Shown here: positions 8,170 through 15,717 of the stretch, one piece after another
Position numbering within the stretch: position 1 is the stretch's first letter
Layout: each line of letters begins with the position of its first letter
Assembly: GCA_003597945.1 (NCBI GenBank)
Contig: QZJS01000076.1
Coordinates: 1-32,551, forward strand
DNA length: 32,551 nucleotides
Direction: 5' to 3'
Source: Desulfobacteraceae bacterium
GTDB lineage: Bacteria > Desulfobacterota > Desulfobacteria > Desulfobacterales > Desulfosalsimonadaceae
The notes under the pieces: generated by a model
The model's input: the letters and a program-made list of their open reading frames with translations, nothing else
The model's database searches: none
Told to the model about the DNA's origin: nothing
Translations under genes and position numbers: made by a program

Positions 8170-8604
8170 TCAGGACGCTTTGCGGATTTGTTCCGCGGCC
8201 CCGGAAAACCGGTCGTTTATCTGCACGCACATGTCGGCGGCCTCAACTAACAGGGCGGCCGCTTCGGCCATACCCTCACCGGCCAGCCTGTCGGCCCATT
8301 CCCGATACGTCGCGGCATGATCGTTATTGTGCCGGATCCAGTGGTCCAGCAGTTTGACGGCTTTTTCCTGCAGGGTCATGGCCGAACCGGGCGCGGGCGA
8401 ATGGGAATGTTGATGGTCTTTCTCATGGGTGTGGTCATGGGAATGCTCATCCTCATACTTATGGCTGTGAGTATGCTCATGCAATTGTTCACCGGCATGC
8501 TCATGAGGATGGGTGTGCTCATGTTCATGGGGATGATCATGGGCATGGCTGTGCGTATGACTGTGGGCGTGCATATGGCTGTGTTCGTGGTTATCATGAC
8601 TCAT
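8170..8604 (-). CDS. Very His-rich metal-binding protein
   Basis: The protein has 144 residues from the ATG at 8604, chosen for AAGGGG nine bases upstream; a longer in-frame reading to 8700 lacks a site. Residues 2-70 contain 28 histidines, mostly alternating as H-x-H with Glu, Ser, Thr and Asp. Such a run binds Ni, Zn, Co or Cu. Residues about 76-144 form a helical domain (LQEKAVKLLDHWIRHNNDHAATYREWADRL) with a conserved-looking His-Asn-Asn-Asp-His motif, and there is one Cys (CVQIND). There is no signal peptide, so it is probably a cytoplasmic metal store or chaperone. It converges on the radical SAM gene with a 24-bp gap. Which metal it handles is not decidable here. Confidence 0.82.
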   Translation of the reverse strand: MSHDNHEHSHMHAHSHTHSHAHDHPHEHEHTHPHEHAGEQLHEHTHSHKYEDEHSHDHTHEKDHQHSHSPAPGSAMTLQEKAVKLLDHWIRHNNDHAATYREWADRLAGEGMAEAAALLVEAADMCVQINDRFSGAAEQIRKAS

Positions 8605-8915
8605 GGCTGATATCCCCTTGTCCTGATCATTATTGGTTTTTCGACGACTCCCGGGGTGAAAGATGCTAAAATTTTTGTAATCCTGCCGAAGCAGCGGCAT
8701 CTATCAACTACCGATAAAGAGGGCGCGATGGGTGACCTGTTGGTTCTTTTACGCTGTTTTACACCCGCAATCAATCCTTTAAAAACACTCGAAACATGGA
8801 AACCGGATTTCAGTGGTTTCCTTTTGTCTGCCAAACGTCTGCAATACGGTGGTAAAAAAACAGTGAAACGATATGGCCGTCGTCATAAATTATATTGATA
8901 TCAGAAAATAATTTC
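8605..8915. other. Intergenic region without a supported gene
   Basis: The only plus-strand reading frame of note (8656-8898) has no ribosome binding site and unconvincing composition. The region most likely holds the promoter of the His-rich gene. Confidence 0.5.
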
Positions 8916-8943
8916 TTGACTTTACCCCTGTGGGTGATATCTT
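8916..8943 (+). promoter_or_regulatory. Candidate sigma-70 promoter of the cold-shock gene
   Basis: TTGACT at 8916-8921 and TATCTT at 8938-8943 are separated by 16 bases. This predicts a transcript start near 8950 and an untranslated leader of about 115 bases. Confidence 0.6.
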
Positions 8944-8949
8944 AACGCC

Positions 8950-9064
8950 AATCTTTAATGGTCCGTATTAATTTTCGGGCCGGTTTCTTTACAAAGGCCG
9001 ACTCGCCCGGTGGCGACCTGGCGTAAGAAACTAAGAGAATTTCTTATGAAAGGAGGAAGTCACC
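8950..9064 (+). promoter_or_regulatory. Long 5' leader of the cold-shock gene
   Basis: About 115 bases separate the predicted start from the ATG, ending in the strong ribosome site AAAGGAGGAAG. Long structured leaders that change fold with temperature are known for cspA-type genes. A thermosensor role here is inference. Confidence 0.4.
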
Positions 9065-9265
9065 ATGGCGAATGGAACAGTTAAATGGTTCAGCGAGAAA
9101 AAAGGTTTTGGTTTCATTGAGCAGGAAGATGGATCGGATGTATTCGTTCATCATTCAGGCATCAATATGACCGGCTTTAAAACCCTTAATGAGGGCGATA
9201 AAGTTACCTTCACGGTTGAGCAGGGACAAAAAGGCCCCGCAGCCGTCAATGTTACCGTTATCTAA
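9065..9265 (+). CDS. Cold-shock (CspA-family) RNA chaperone
   Basis: The protein has 66 residues, the standard length of a single cold-shock domain. It opens with the typical [17 protein letters not shown], which contains the RNP1 motif (KGFGFIE), followed by the RNP2 motif VFVHHS near residues 27-32. The C-terminal [19 protein letters not shown] matches the last two beta strands. The protein binds single-stranded RNA or DNA and melts secondary structure. A strong ribosome site (AGGAGG) lies eight bases before the ATG. The gene is monocistronic, with its own promoter and an intrinsic terminator. Whether it is truly cold-induced or constitutive cannot be told from sequence. Confidence 0.96.
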   Translation: MANGTVKWFSEKKGFGFIEQEDGSDVFVHHSGINMTGFKTLNEGDKVTFTVEQGQKGPAAVNVTVI

Positions 9266-9289
9266 TATCTAACGGAACATTCCAGCCTG

Positions 9290-9330
9290 AAAAGGGATGT
9301 TGGAATTTTTATTTCAGCATCCCTTTTTTT
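9290..9330 (+). terminator. Rho-independent terminator behind the cold-shock gene
   Basis: AAAAGGGATGTTG and CAGCATCCCTTTTTTT form a near-perfect stem around a twelve-base AT-rich loop, and the 3' arm ends in a run of seven T. Confidence 0.9.
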
Positions 9331-9406
9331 ATGCCCATCATCTGAGGGCTTCTTAAAACCGGCGGTATCCCCTGCCGCAAAATCTTTTAATAAAAAAACC
9401 TGACGC

Positions 9407-9423
9407 CATTGCTTTAAGCAATG
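9407..9423. promoter_or_regulatory. Near-perfect 17-bp palindrome
   Basis: CATTGCTT-T-AAGCAATG is perfectly symmetric about one central base. No T run follows, so it is not an obvious terminator. It may be a protein-binding site. The rest of 9331-9512 shows nothing recognisable. Confidence 0.4.
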
Positions 9424-9512
9424 CAGGACCCGCGGCCGCCAAGCATCCATCCGCGTTTTAATGCGATTGACTCCGCATGGGCTTAATGCATTGATCGCCA
9501 TTTAGTTTCCGC

Positions 9513-9539
9513 TTGACATCTTCGCATAAATTCTATTAC
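9513..9539 (+). promoter_or_regulatory. Candidate upstream promoter of the AOR operon
   Basis: TTGACA at 9513-9518 is followed, with a short 15-base spacer, by TATTAC at 9534-9539. A transcript would start just before the GTCGAC palindrome. Confidence 0.35.
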
Positions 9540-9548
9540 TGATATTTC

Positions 9549-9568
9549 GTCGACGGTCGACCGTCGAC
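9549..9568. promoter_or_regulatory. Perfect 20-bp palindrome of three GTCGAC units, probable operator of the AOR operon
   Basis: The 20 bases at 9549-9568 are self-complementary throughout and contain GTCGAC three times, seven bases apart centre to centre. Each unit has the GT-N2-AC core known for operators of FadR-type GntR regulators. One such regulator is encoded at the end of this operon (13381-14043), so autoregulation is a reasonable inference. Confidence 0.6.
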
Positions 9569-9631
9569 AATAAATCCCTATTAACCGCCATTTGCACCGA
9601 TTGACATGGGAAACATCAGACATCAATTCTT

Positions 9632-9660
9632 GCGACACCGGTTATTGTTTGTGATATACT
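9632..9660 (+). promoter_or_regulatory. Candidate downstream promoter of the AOR operon
   Basis: GCGACA at 9632-9637 and TATACT at 9655-9660 have an ideal 17-base spacer, with the -10 matching at five of six bases. This predicts a leader of about 110 bases. The palindrome would then lie roughly 100 bases upstream of the start. Confidence 0.45.
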
Positions 9661-9776
9661 GCGGCATGTAATCCGAACCGGCATTGCCGGCCGGCTTTCA
9701 TCGGCATCCAGAACCCAGTGTTCGCAAGGCCGCAACGCACGCAGTAAACATGATGACAAACAAGGAGGACCCCGCC

Positions 9777-11120
9777 ATGCCATCGCCCAAAACCGCTTTT
9801 GACGTCATTGTCGTCGGGACCGGCCCCGGCGGCGCCGCCGTTGCCAGGGAACTGACTTTAAAAGGCAAAGAAGTGCTCATCCTGGAATGGGGAGATTACG
9901 ATCCCATCAGGGGGTCGGTCGCCCAAACCTTCAAACAGATCCTTGTGCCCGGAAAAAGCCTGACCGTAACCAGTGAACTGCTCTCCGTTGTCCGGGGCAT
10001 CACCACGGGCGGCAGCACCATCTATTATTGCGGCACGGCGTTTGCGCCGCCCGTGGAAATGCTGAAAACCTATGGGATCGACATTTCCACCGAAGCCGAG
10101 GAAGTCCGGAGCGCCGTCCCCATTGCCGAACTGTCCGACGAGCTCATGGGCGCCGGCCCGAATCGTTTTCTCGACAGCGCCAGGGACCTGGGGTACGACG
10201 CCCACAAACTGACCAAATTCATCCATCAGAACAAATGCCGGACCAAGTGCGCCCTCTGCTCCTATGGATGTCCCTACGGCGCCAAATGGAACGCGCGGCA
10301 TTTCGTGGACGAGGCTGTTGAAAACGGCGCGGAGATCATCAACCACGCCAAGGTGACCCGGGTAATCCTTCACAATAAAAAAGCCGTGGGCGTGGAATAT
10401 AAAAAAGATCGGCAGACCCACCGGGCATACGCGTCCACCGTCATCGTCGCGGCCGGCGGCATCGGCTCGCCTTTGATCCTTCGGGAAAGCGGCATCCGCA
10501 GCGCGGGATTTGACTTCTTTTTCGATCCCCTGGTCTATGTTTACGGAAAAATCAAGGGTCTGGGCAACGGCAAGGCCATCCCCATGAGCGCCGGGGTCCA
10601 TTTTCCCGATGACGGGATCGTCATGACCGATTTCAATATGCCGCATTTGATGAAAATCGCCTTTGATCTCCAGGTGTTCAAGTTCAAGCAGGCCTTCTCG
10701 TATAAGGACACTCTTCCCATCATGATCAAAATCCGGGACGATCTGTCCGGCGAAGTCACCCGCCGGGGGTGGGTAAAGAAAAAACTGACCAAAGACGATC
10801 GGCTCCGGCTGGACAAAGGCGCGGAGCACGCCAGGAAGATTCTTAAAAACGCCGGAGCCACCGATATTTACCGGGGCTGGCTGTTCGCGGCCCATCCGGG
10901 CGGCACCGTGAAAATCGGCGAACAGCTCGACACCAATCTCCAGACCCGTTTCGAAGATCTCTATGTGTGCGACTGTTCAGTGATCCCTCAGGAATGGGGC
11001 CTTCCGCCCACATGGACGATTTTGTCCCTGGGCAAACGCCTGGCAAAACATCTGCTGGCAAAAGACCGGGCCGCGCCGGCGGAAAACGAAAACGTCATCC
11101 CGTTAAAAGCCGCGTCATGA
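9777..11120 (+). CDS. GMC-family FAD-dependent oxidoreductase with a Cys cluster, first gene of the AOR operon
   Basis: The protein has 447 residues from the ATG at 9777, with AAGGAGG nine bases upstream; a longer in-frame reading from 9684 has no comparable site. A Rossmann FAD-binding motif is at residues 9-25 (IVVGTGPGGAAVAREL) with the acidic ribose-binding end LILEWGD. A second FAD contact is STVIVAAGGIGSPLIL. The C-terminal half ends AAHPGGTVKIGEQLDTN...LYVCDCSVIP, the typical GMC closing with the catalytic-base His. C154-x3-C158-x2-C161-x3-C165 precedes a PYGAKWNA stretch, a Cys-rich insert that could hold a cluster. The role is probably oxidation of an alcohol or hydroxy compound, with the aldehyde product passed to the AOR encoded 43 bases downstream (inference from adjacency). 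It has no signal peptide and is cytoplasmic. Confidence 0.85.
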   Translation: MPSPKTAFDVIVVGTGPGGAAVARELTLKGKEVLILEWGDYDPIRGSVAQTFKQILVPGKSLTVTSELLSVVRGITTGGSTIYYCGTAFAPPVEMLKTYGIDISTEAEEVRSAVPIAELSDELMGAGPNRFLDSARDLGYDAHKLTKFIHQNKCRTKCALCSYGCPYGAKWNARHFVDEAVENGAEIINHAKVTRVILHNKKAVGVEYKKDRQTHRAYASTVIVAAGGIGSPLILRESGIRSAGFDFFFDPLVYVYGKIKGLGNGKAIPMSAGVHFPDDGIVMTDFNMPHLMKIAFDLQVFKFKQAFSYKDTLPIMIKIRDDLSGEVTRRGWVKKKLTKDDRLRLDKGAEHARKILKNAGATDIYRGWLFAAHPGGTVKIGEQLDTNLQTRFEDLYVCDCSVIPQEWGLPPTWTILSLGKRLAKHLLAKDRAAPAENENVIPLKAAS

Positions 11121-11163
11121 GCAACGCATCAGATATTTTAAAGTGAAGGGAGAATAACAGGTC

Positions 11164-13068
11164 ATGGAAAAAGGCTACATGGGAAAAATCCTGATGGTGG
11201 ATCTCACCAACGGCGCTTTCGAGGAAATCGATATTCCGGATGCCGTTTATGAAAAATGTCTCTCCGGCTCCGGGCTGGGCGGCTTTATCCTTTATAATGC
11301 CATCCCGGCCGGGGCCGACCCCCTGGGCCCCGACAATGTCTTAGGCTTTGTTTCCGGCCTGCTCACCGGCACCGGGAGCCTGTTTACCGGCCGGTGGATG
11401 GTGGTGGGCAAATCCCCCCTGACCGGCGGTTATGGGGAAGCCAACTGCGGCGGCAATTTCTCGCCGGCCATCAAGCGCTGCGGGTATGACGGCATCTTTT
11501 TTAAAGGCGTCAGCGAAAAACCGGTCTATCTTTATATCAAAAAGGGAAAACCTGAATTGCGGGACGCCGCGGGCCTCTGGGGAAAAGACGCCATCGAAAC
11601 CGAAGAAATCCTCATCAGGGAACTCACCGAAAAGAAAAAACCTCGGGTGGCCTGCATCGGTCCGGCCGGGGAAAAGCGCTCTCTGATATCGGGGATCAGC
11701 AACGACATGGGCCGGATGGCCGCCCGGTCCGGCCTTGGGGCCGTGATGGGCTCCAAAAACCTCAAGGCCGTGGTCTTGGACGGCAACAAGCGCATCAAGG
11801 CCGCCGATCCCGAAACCATTCGCGAGCTGTCTATATCATGCAACAAATGGGTTCAGTTTCAGCCCTGGTTCCTTTCCGGCAAAGGCGTGCGGTTTTTAGG
11901 CATACTGATGCGCTGGCTACCGGTCCAGACCGCCATGGACGGCATGCTCTGGAAAATCCTGCTCCGCAAATGGGGCACCGTGGCCTACAACCAGCTCGGC
12001 ATCGAGCTGGGGGACGCGCCGGTGAAAAACTGGTCCGGGTCCCATCTGGATTTCGATAAAACCAGATCCGCCGCCATTGATCCGGATGCCATCCTTCATC
12101 GGGAAGTTTCCAAATATCACTGTTATTCCTGCCCGCTGGGTTGCGGCGGCATCTGCAGAGGCACAGGAGCGGTCAAAGAGACCCACAAGCCGGAATATGA
12201 AACCGTGCTGGCCCTGTCGGGATTGGTGTTAAATAATGATCTTGACAGCATCTTTGACTTAAACGACCGGCTTAACCGGGCCGGCATGGACACCATCTCG
12301 GCCGGGGCCACCGTGGCCTTTGCCATGGAATGCTACGAACGCGGCATTCTCACCAAAGCCGACACCGACGGGATCGAACTCACCTGGGGCAATACCAAAG
12401 CCATGGTCGCCCTGGTGGAAAAAATGATCGCCCGTGAAGGCATCGGCGACATCCTGGCCGACGGTGTGAAAAAGGCCGCCGAGCGCATCGGCAAGGATAC
12501 CGACCGATACGCCATGCATGCCGGGGGCCAGGAGCTTCCCATGCACGACGGTCGGTTTGATCCGGGTTTTGCCTTGCATTATGCGGTGGAGCCCACTCCC
12601 GGCCGTCATACCATCGGGTCCCAGATGTATTATGAAATGTTTCGGCTCTGGAAGCGGGACAAAACCCTGCCCCGGCCCTGGCTGATGTACCGGAAAGCCG
12701 GCAAATATTACGTGACCCGGCGCAAGGCCCGGGCCGCGGCCGCGTGCAGCAAGTTCATCAATGTCCTAAACGGCGCGGGCGGCTGCGCGTTCGGGGCCTA
12801 TATCGGCGTAGATCGGATGCCGGTGTTCGAATGGCTCAACGCCGCCGCCGGCTGGAACAAGACGCCCCATGAATACATGGATATGGGCGCACGTCTACAG
12901 GTCATGAAGCTGGCCTTTAACCAAAAACACGGCATTGACCCCAAATCCTTCCGGCCCAACCCCCGTGCCCTTGGCGAACCCGCCATGACCCGGGGCGCCA
13001 ATGCCGGCCGCAAGGTCGATATTGATCGGATGAGTCGCAAATACTGGAAACAATTCCAATGGCGATAG
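11164..13068 (+). CDS. Aldehyde:ferredoxin oxidoreductase family protein (tungsten/molybdopterin enzyme)
   Basis: The protein has 634 residues, normal for the family. The N-terminal AOR domain starts GYMGKILMVDLTNGAFEEIDIP and carries GSGLGGFILYN, GKSPLTGGYGEANCGGNF and RMAARSGLGAVMGSKNLKAV, the bis-pterin binding region. C320-x2-C323-x3-C327 (CYSCPLGC, followed by C331) and Cys541 (NGAGGC) are placed to bind the single [4Fe-4S] cluster. The enzyme oxidises aldehydes to carboxylic acids and reduces ferredoxin at low potential, or runs in reverse. The ferredoxin gene directly downstream is the natural electron partner. Substrate is not predictable: AOR relatives include the BamB benzoyl-CoA reductase subunit, but an adjacent GMC enzyme favours aldehyde chemistry. 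The start has AGGGAG about ten bases upstream. Confidence 0.92.
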   Translation: MEKGYMGKILMVDLTNGAFEEIDIPDAVYEKCLSGSGLGGFILYNAIPAGADPLGPDNVLGFVSGLLTGTGSLFTGRWMVVGKSPLTGGYGEANCGGNFSPAIKRCGYDGIFFKGVSEKPVYLYIKKGKPELRDAAGLWGKDAIETEEILIRELTEKKKPRVACIGPAGEKRSLISGISNDMGRMAARSGLGAVMGSKNLKAVVLDGNKRIKAADPETIRELSISCNKWVQFQPWFLSGKGVRFLGILMRWLPVQTAMDGMLWKILLRKWGTVAYNQLGIELGDAPVKNWSGSHLDFDKTRSAAIDPDAILHREVSKYHCYSCPLGCGGICRGTGAVKETHKPEYETVLALSGLVLNNDLDSIFDLNDRLNRAGMDTISAGATVAFAMECYERGILTKADTDGIELTWGNTKAMVALVEKMIAREGIGDILADGVKKAAERIGKDTDRYAMHAGGQELPMHDGRFDPGFALHYAVEPTPGRHTIGSQMYYEMFRLWKRDKTLPRPWLMYRKAGKYYVTRRKARAAAACSKFINVLNGAGGCAFGAYIGVDRMPVFEWLNAAAGWNKTPHEYMDMGARLQVMKLAFNQKHGIDPKSFRPNPRALGEPAMTRGANAGRKVDIDRMSRKYWKQFQWR

Positions 13069-13111
13069 AAGATGATCTTATTTCTCATATGACCAGGGAG
13101 ACCGTTATTCG

Positions 13112-13336
13112 ATGAAAACCGACCGCGAAAAAACCACACCGCGATTCAACAAGGAAAACTGCATCGCCTGTGCCATGTGCGTCGACATCTGCCCGTCAGG
13201 GGTTCTGGAATTGCAAATCGCCAACAGCATTCACGGATTCCGGCGATTCCCCAGGCTGACCGATGCCGAAAACTGCACCGGATGCTTTTCGTGTGAAAAG
13301 GAATGCCCCACCGGCTCCATCACCATGGCGGCCTGA
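13112..13336 (+). CDS. 2x[4Fe-4S] ferredoxin, partner of the AOR
   Basis: The protein has 74 residues. Two clusters are visible: CIACAMCVDICPSG near residues 17-30 and CTGCFSCEKECPTG near 55-68, both CxxCxxCxxxCP. The region between them is longer than in the smallest clostridial ferredoxins. It lies 43 bases after the AOR stop, with GGGAG about nine bases before the ATG. It probably carries electrons from the AOR to cytoplasmic acceptors or to the membrane complex encoded later in the window (inference). Confidence 0.93.
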   Translation: MKTDREKTTPRFNKENCIACAMCVDICPSGVLELQIANSIHGFRRFPRLTDAENCTGCFSCEKECPTGSITMAA

Positions 13337-13380
13337 CGCCGGCCTGAACACGGAAAATATAGAGACGAAAAAAGGATTCA

Positions 13381-14043
13381 ATGGAACCCATCGCGCGCAA
13401 CAACCTTTCCGACCAGATTTTCGATCGGATCAGCGGACAAATCGTCCGCAATGAATTAAAACCCGGCGAAATCATTTACGAGACCCAGATTTCCAAGGAC
13501 CTGGGGGTCAGCCGGAGCCCGGTGCGCGACGCCCTGCACATGCTGGAACAGATCCGGCTGGTGGACAAAACCCCCAAGGGAAGCTACCAGGTGACGACGT
13601 TGACCCCGGAGCTGATCGCCTCCCTTTACGACACGGCCATTATTTTATATCAGTACGCCTTTGCCAAGGCCGCGGAAAACGCCGGAGCCGCCGATGTGGC
13701 GGAAATGGAAAAATATGTGGCCGAAATAGAAAACAGCCTGGAAGACCAATCCCTGGATCGATATCTTGCCAATGTCAGCCGCATGGCCCGGGTTATTTTG
13801 CGCGTCGCCGGCAATCCCATTGTGGAACGCATCGCCCTGGAGCTGATGCCCACGGCCGAGCGCGTGCAATGGGCGGCCATGACCTATCTGCCGGAACAGA
13901 TGACCGCCATCGTGGAGCATCTGCGTCAGGGATACCTCCACATCGCCGCCGGCCGGCCCGACGCCGCGGCAAAGGCCTTTTATGATTTCGCCACCCGACA
14001 TATCACCATCGTGCTGGACGCCATGAAGCGCCCCGCCGGATAA
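13381..14043 (+). CDS. GntR-family (FadR/FCD-type) transcription regulator of the AOR operon
   Basis: The protein has 220 residues. The N-terminal winged helix spans residues 5-75: LSDQIFDRISGQIVRNELKPGEIIYE, then SKDLGVSRSPVRDALHMLEQIRLV, the canonical GntR recognition helix, and a wing. Residues about 80-215 form the all-helical FCD ligand-binding domain with ATRHITIVLDAM at the end, which carries the His expected for the metal/ligand site. These proteins sense carboxylates or acyl compounds, consistent with an operon that makes acids from aldehydes. The gene lies 44 bases behind the ferredoxin and is probably cotranscribed. The GTCGAC palindrome at 9549-9568 is a plausible operator. Confidence 0.92.
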   Translation: MEPIARNNLSDQIFDRISGQIVRNELKPGEIIYETQISKDLGVSRSPVRDALHMLEQIRLVDKTPKGSYQVTTLTPELIASLYDTAIILYQYAFAKAAENAGAADVAEMEKYVAEIENSLEDQSLDRYLANVSRMARVILRVAGNPIVERIALELMPTAERVQWAAMTYLPEQMTAIVEHLRQGYLHIAAGRPDAAAKAFYDFATRHITIVLDAMKRPAG

Positions 14044-14060
14044 CCGGCCCATTCAACTGG

Positions 14061-14081
14061 CGGGAGGCCCTGGCCCTCCCG
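14061..14081 (+). terminator. Possible terminator behind the GntR gene
   Basis: CGGGAGG and CCTCCCG form a perfect 7-bp stem around a seven-base loop, but the T run (14095-14100) lies 13 bases further on. It is therefore weaker than a classical terminator. Confidence 0.45.
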
Positions 14082-14127
14082 GAACGATGAAACGTTTTTT
14101 ATATTTAAATAAGGATGTTGGTGTATC

Positions 14128-15717
14128 GTGCAGACGTTAGCGCAGCGAATGCTTCTTTCGACATGTCTTTTGGCGCTCGCCGTGCTGCTGCCGGCCTGTA
14201 ATTTAAGTAATGACCCTCATGATGAGCCTTCCGCCGGTCCTTCCGATAATGTTTTGCGGATTGACGTGAACTTCGACTTCGGTCCCTTTTGCCCCCATGT
14301 GTTGGATTGTTCAGGGTCCAGGTATGTTTTCCCATTTATCTACAGCTTTCTCTGCGTCCCGAACCCGGAAGGCGCGCTCGAACCGGACCTGGCCGTTGCC
14401 TGGGATTATGATCCGAAGACCTTTACCTGGCGCATCCGGTTGCGAAAAGACGCCCGTTTTCACAATGGTGAGCCGGTGACCGCTGCCGACGTGGCGTATT
14501 CGATATCGACCTGTACTAAAAATTTACAAAAAAGACTGGCGCGAAAAATAAAAAGCATCAAGGCGATTGATGAATATGTGCTGGAAATTGAATTGGAGCA
14601 GGATGACCCGTCTTTTTTAAACGACTTATGGACGCTGGAGGTTATTCCGGATTTGGGGCGTCATGCAAATCTGGATCTCAATGATTTTCCCATTGGATCC
14701 GGGCCGTTTCAATTTGCCGGATGGGAAGATGACGGCAGCGTCATACTGACGGCCAATGATAATTATTATAATGGCCGTCCCGCCATTGACCGGGTTGTTT
14801 TTTATTATATACCCCGGCAGGAAGATTCCTGGGTCCGTCTGATAAACGGGGAAACGGACATTGCCGGCAATTTAGCGGTCAAAAACTATGAAATCATAAA
14901 GCAGTATGCGGACCGTTTTTATTTTGCGAAATATCAATACAATTATTACTCCATCCTGCTTTACAATACCCTTCACCCGTTATTTGGCGACCCCATGGTG
15001 CGGCGCGCGTTGACCCATGCCATTGACCGGGACTATATCGTCAAAAACATTCTCAACGAATTTGCGGAAGTGATTGCCGGTCCCATGGGCAACCGGTCTC
15101 CCTATCGGCATCCCGACCTTAAGCCCCTGGCCTATAATCCGACACTGGCCATTCAACACCTTGAGAAGGCCGGCTGGACATTGGACCCGCATACGCAATC
15201 CCTGATGAAAAACGGTCAGCCATTCGCATTTGAATTGCTCTTGCTTTCCGGCAGCGATACGGACCTCAGGATCGCCCGGTTCATCAAACTCAAGTTAAAC
15301 GAGTTGGGCATCCGGGTTCACCTGAAAGCTCTGCCTCTTGACGAACTCCTGGAGCACTATTCCCAAAACAGCGCGTTCAACGCGGTGCTCACAACATTAA
15401 CCGCGAAGTCCCATCCACCGGAAGGCGTTCTCGAATTATGGATAAAAATGGATGATAAACCATCCATAGCCGGTGGTTTTGATTCATCTGAAGCCGCCCG
15501 CCTTGCCGATCTGGCCTTTGGCGCCGAAGATCCGGAGACACGGAAAGCGCTTTTTCAACGCTTTGATCACTTGATTGCCGACCTTCAGCCGGGGAGCTTT
15601 TTGTTTCAAGAAACGTATATCGACGCCATGTCCAAACGGTTTACGATAAACTATCCATTTTCATGGGATTATCCGGGGCATTACAGGCTGCAGCACGCCC
15701 GGTTGAAGAATGAATGA
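14128..15717 (+). CDS. Oligopeptide-type ABC substrate-binding lipoprotein (SBP family 5)
   Basis: The protein has 529 residues from a GTG at 14128 with AAGGA 12 bases upstream. Residues 1-24 form a lipoprotein signal peptide ending in the lipobox LPAC, so the mature protein should be a membrane-anchored, periplasm-facing lipoprotein. The mature part has the SBP_bac_5 signature: LEPDLAVAWDYDPKTFTWRIRLRKDARFHNGEPVTAADVAYS, then NDNYYNGRPAIDRVVFYYI and DPMVRRALTHAIDRDYIVKNI. Proteins of this family bind oligopeptides, nickel or sugars. No permease or ATPase genes follow; instead it overlaps by eight bases a DNA-binding protein. That favours a sensing rather than uptake role, comparable in idea to the SgrR domain pairing (inference). 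Base composition looks more AT-rich than the AOR operon before it. Confidence 0.9.
   Translation: MQTLAQRMLLSTCLLALAVLLPACNLSNDPHDEPSAGPSDNVLRIDVNFDFGPFCPHVLDCSGSRYVFPFIYSFLCVPNPEGALEPDLAVAWDYDPKTFTWRIRLRKDARFHNGEPVTAADVAYSISTCTKNLQKRLARKIKSIKAIDEYVLEIELEQDDPSFLNDLWTLEVIPDLGRHANLDLNDFPIGSGPFQFAGWEDDGSVILTANDNYYNGRPAIDRVVFYYIPRQEDSWVRLINGETDIAGNLAVKNYEIIKQYADRFYFAKYQYNYYSILLYNTLHPLFGDPMVRRALTHAIDRDYIVKNILNEFAEVIAGPMGNRSPYRHPDLKPLAYNPTLAIQHLEKAGWTLDPHTQSLMKNGQPFAFELLLLSGSDTDLRIARFIKLKLNELGIRVHLKALPLDELLEHYSQNSAFNAVLTTLTAKSHPPEGVLELWIKMDDKPSIAGGFDSSEAARLADLAFGAEDPETRKALFQRFDHLIADLQPGSFLFQETYIDAMSKRFTINYPFSWDYPGHYRLQHARLKNE

Noticed and set aside
8400..8600. Repetitive CAT/ATG-rich DNA resembling a direct repeat array or CRISPR
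   Set aside because: The periodicity comes from alternating His codons in the His-rich protein; there are no constant repeats or unique spacers.
8656..8898. 80-codon plus-strand reading frame
   Set aside because: It has no ribosome binding site and no family resemblance, and it lies where the promoter of the divergent His-rich gene is expected.
9858..10895. 345-codon minus-strand reading frame
   Set aside because: It is antisense to the GMC oxidoreductase; composition is typical of a shadow frame in GC-rich DNA, and there is no ribosome site.
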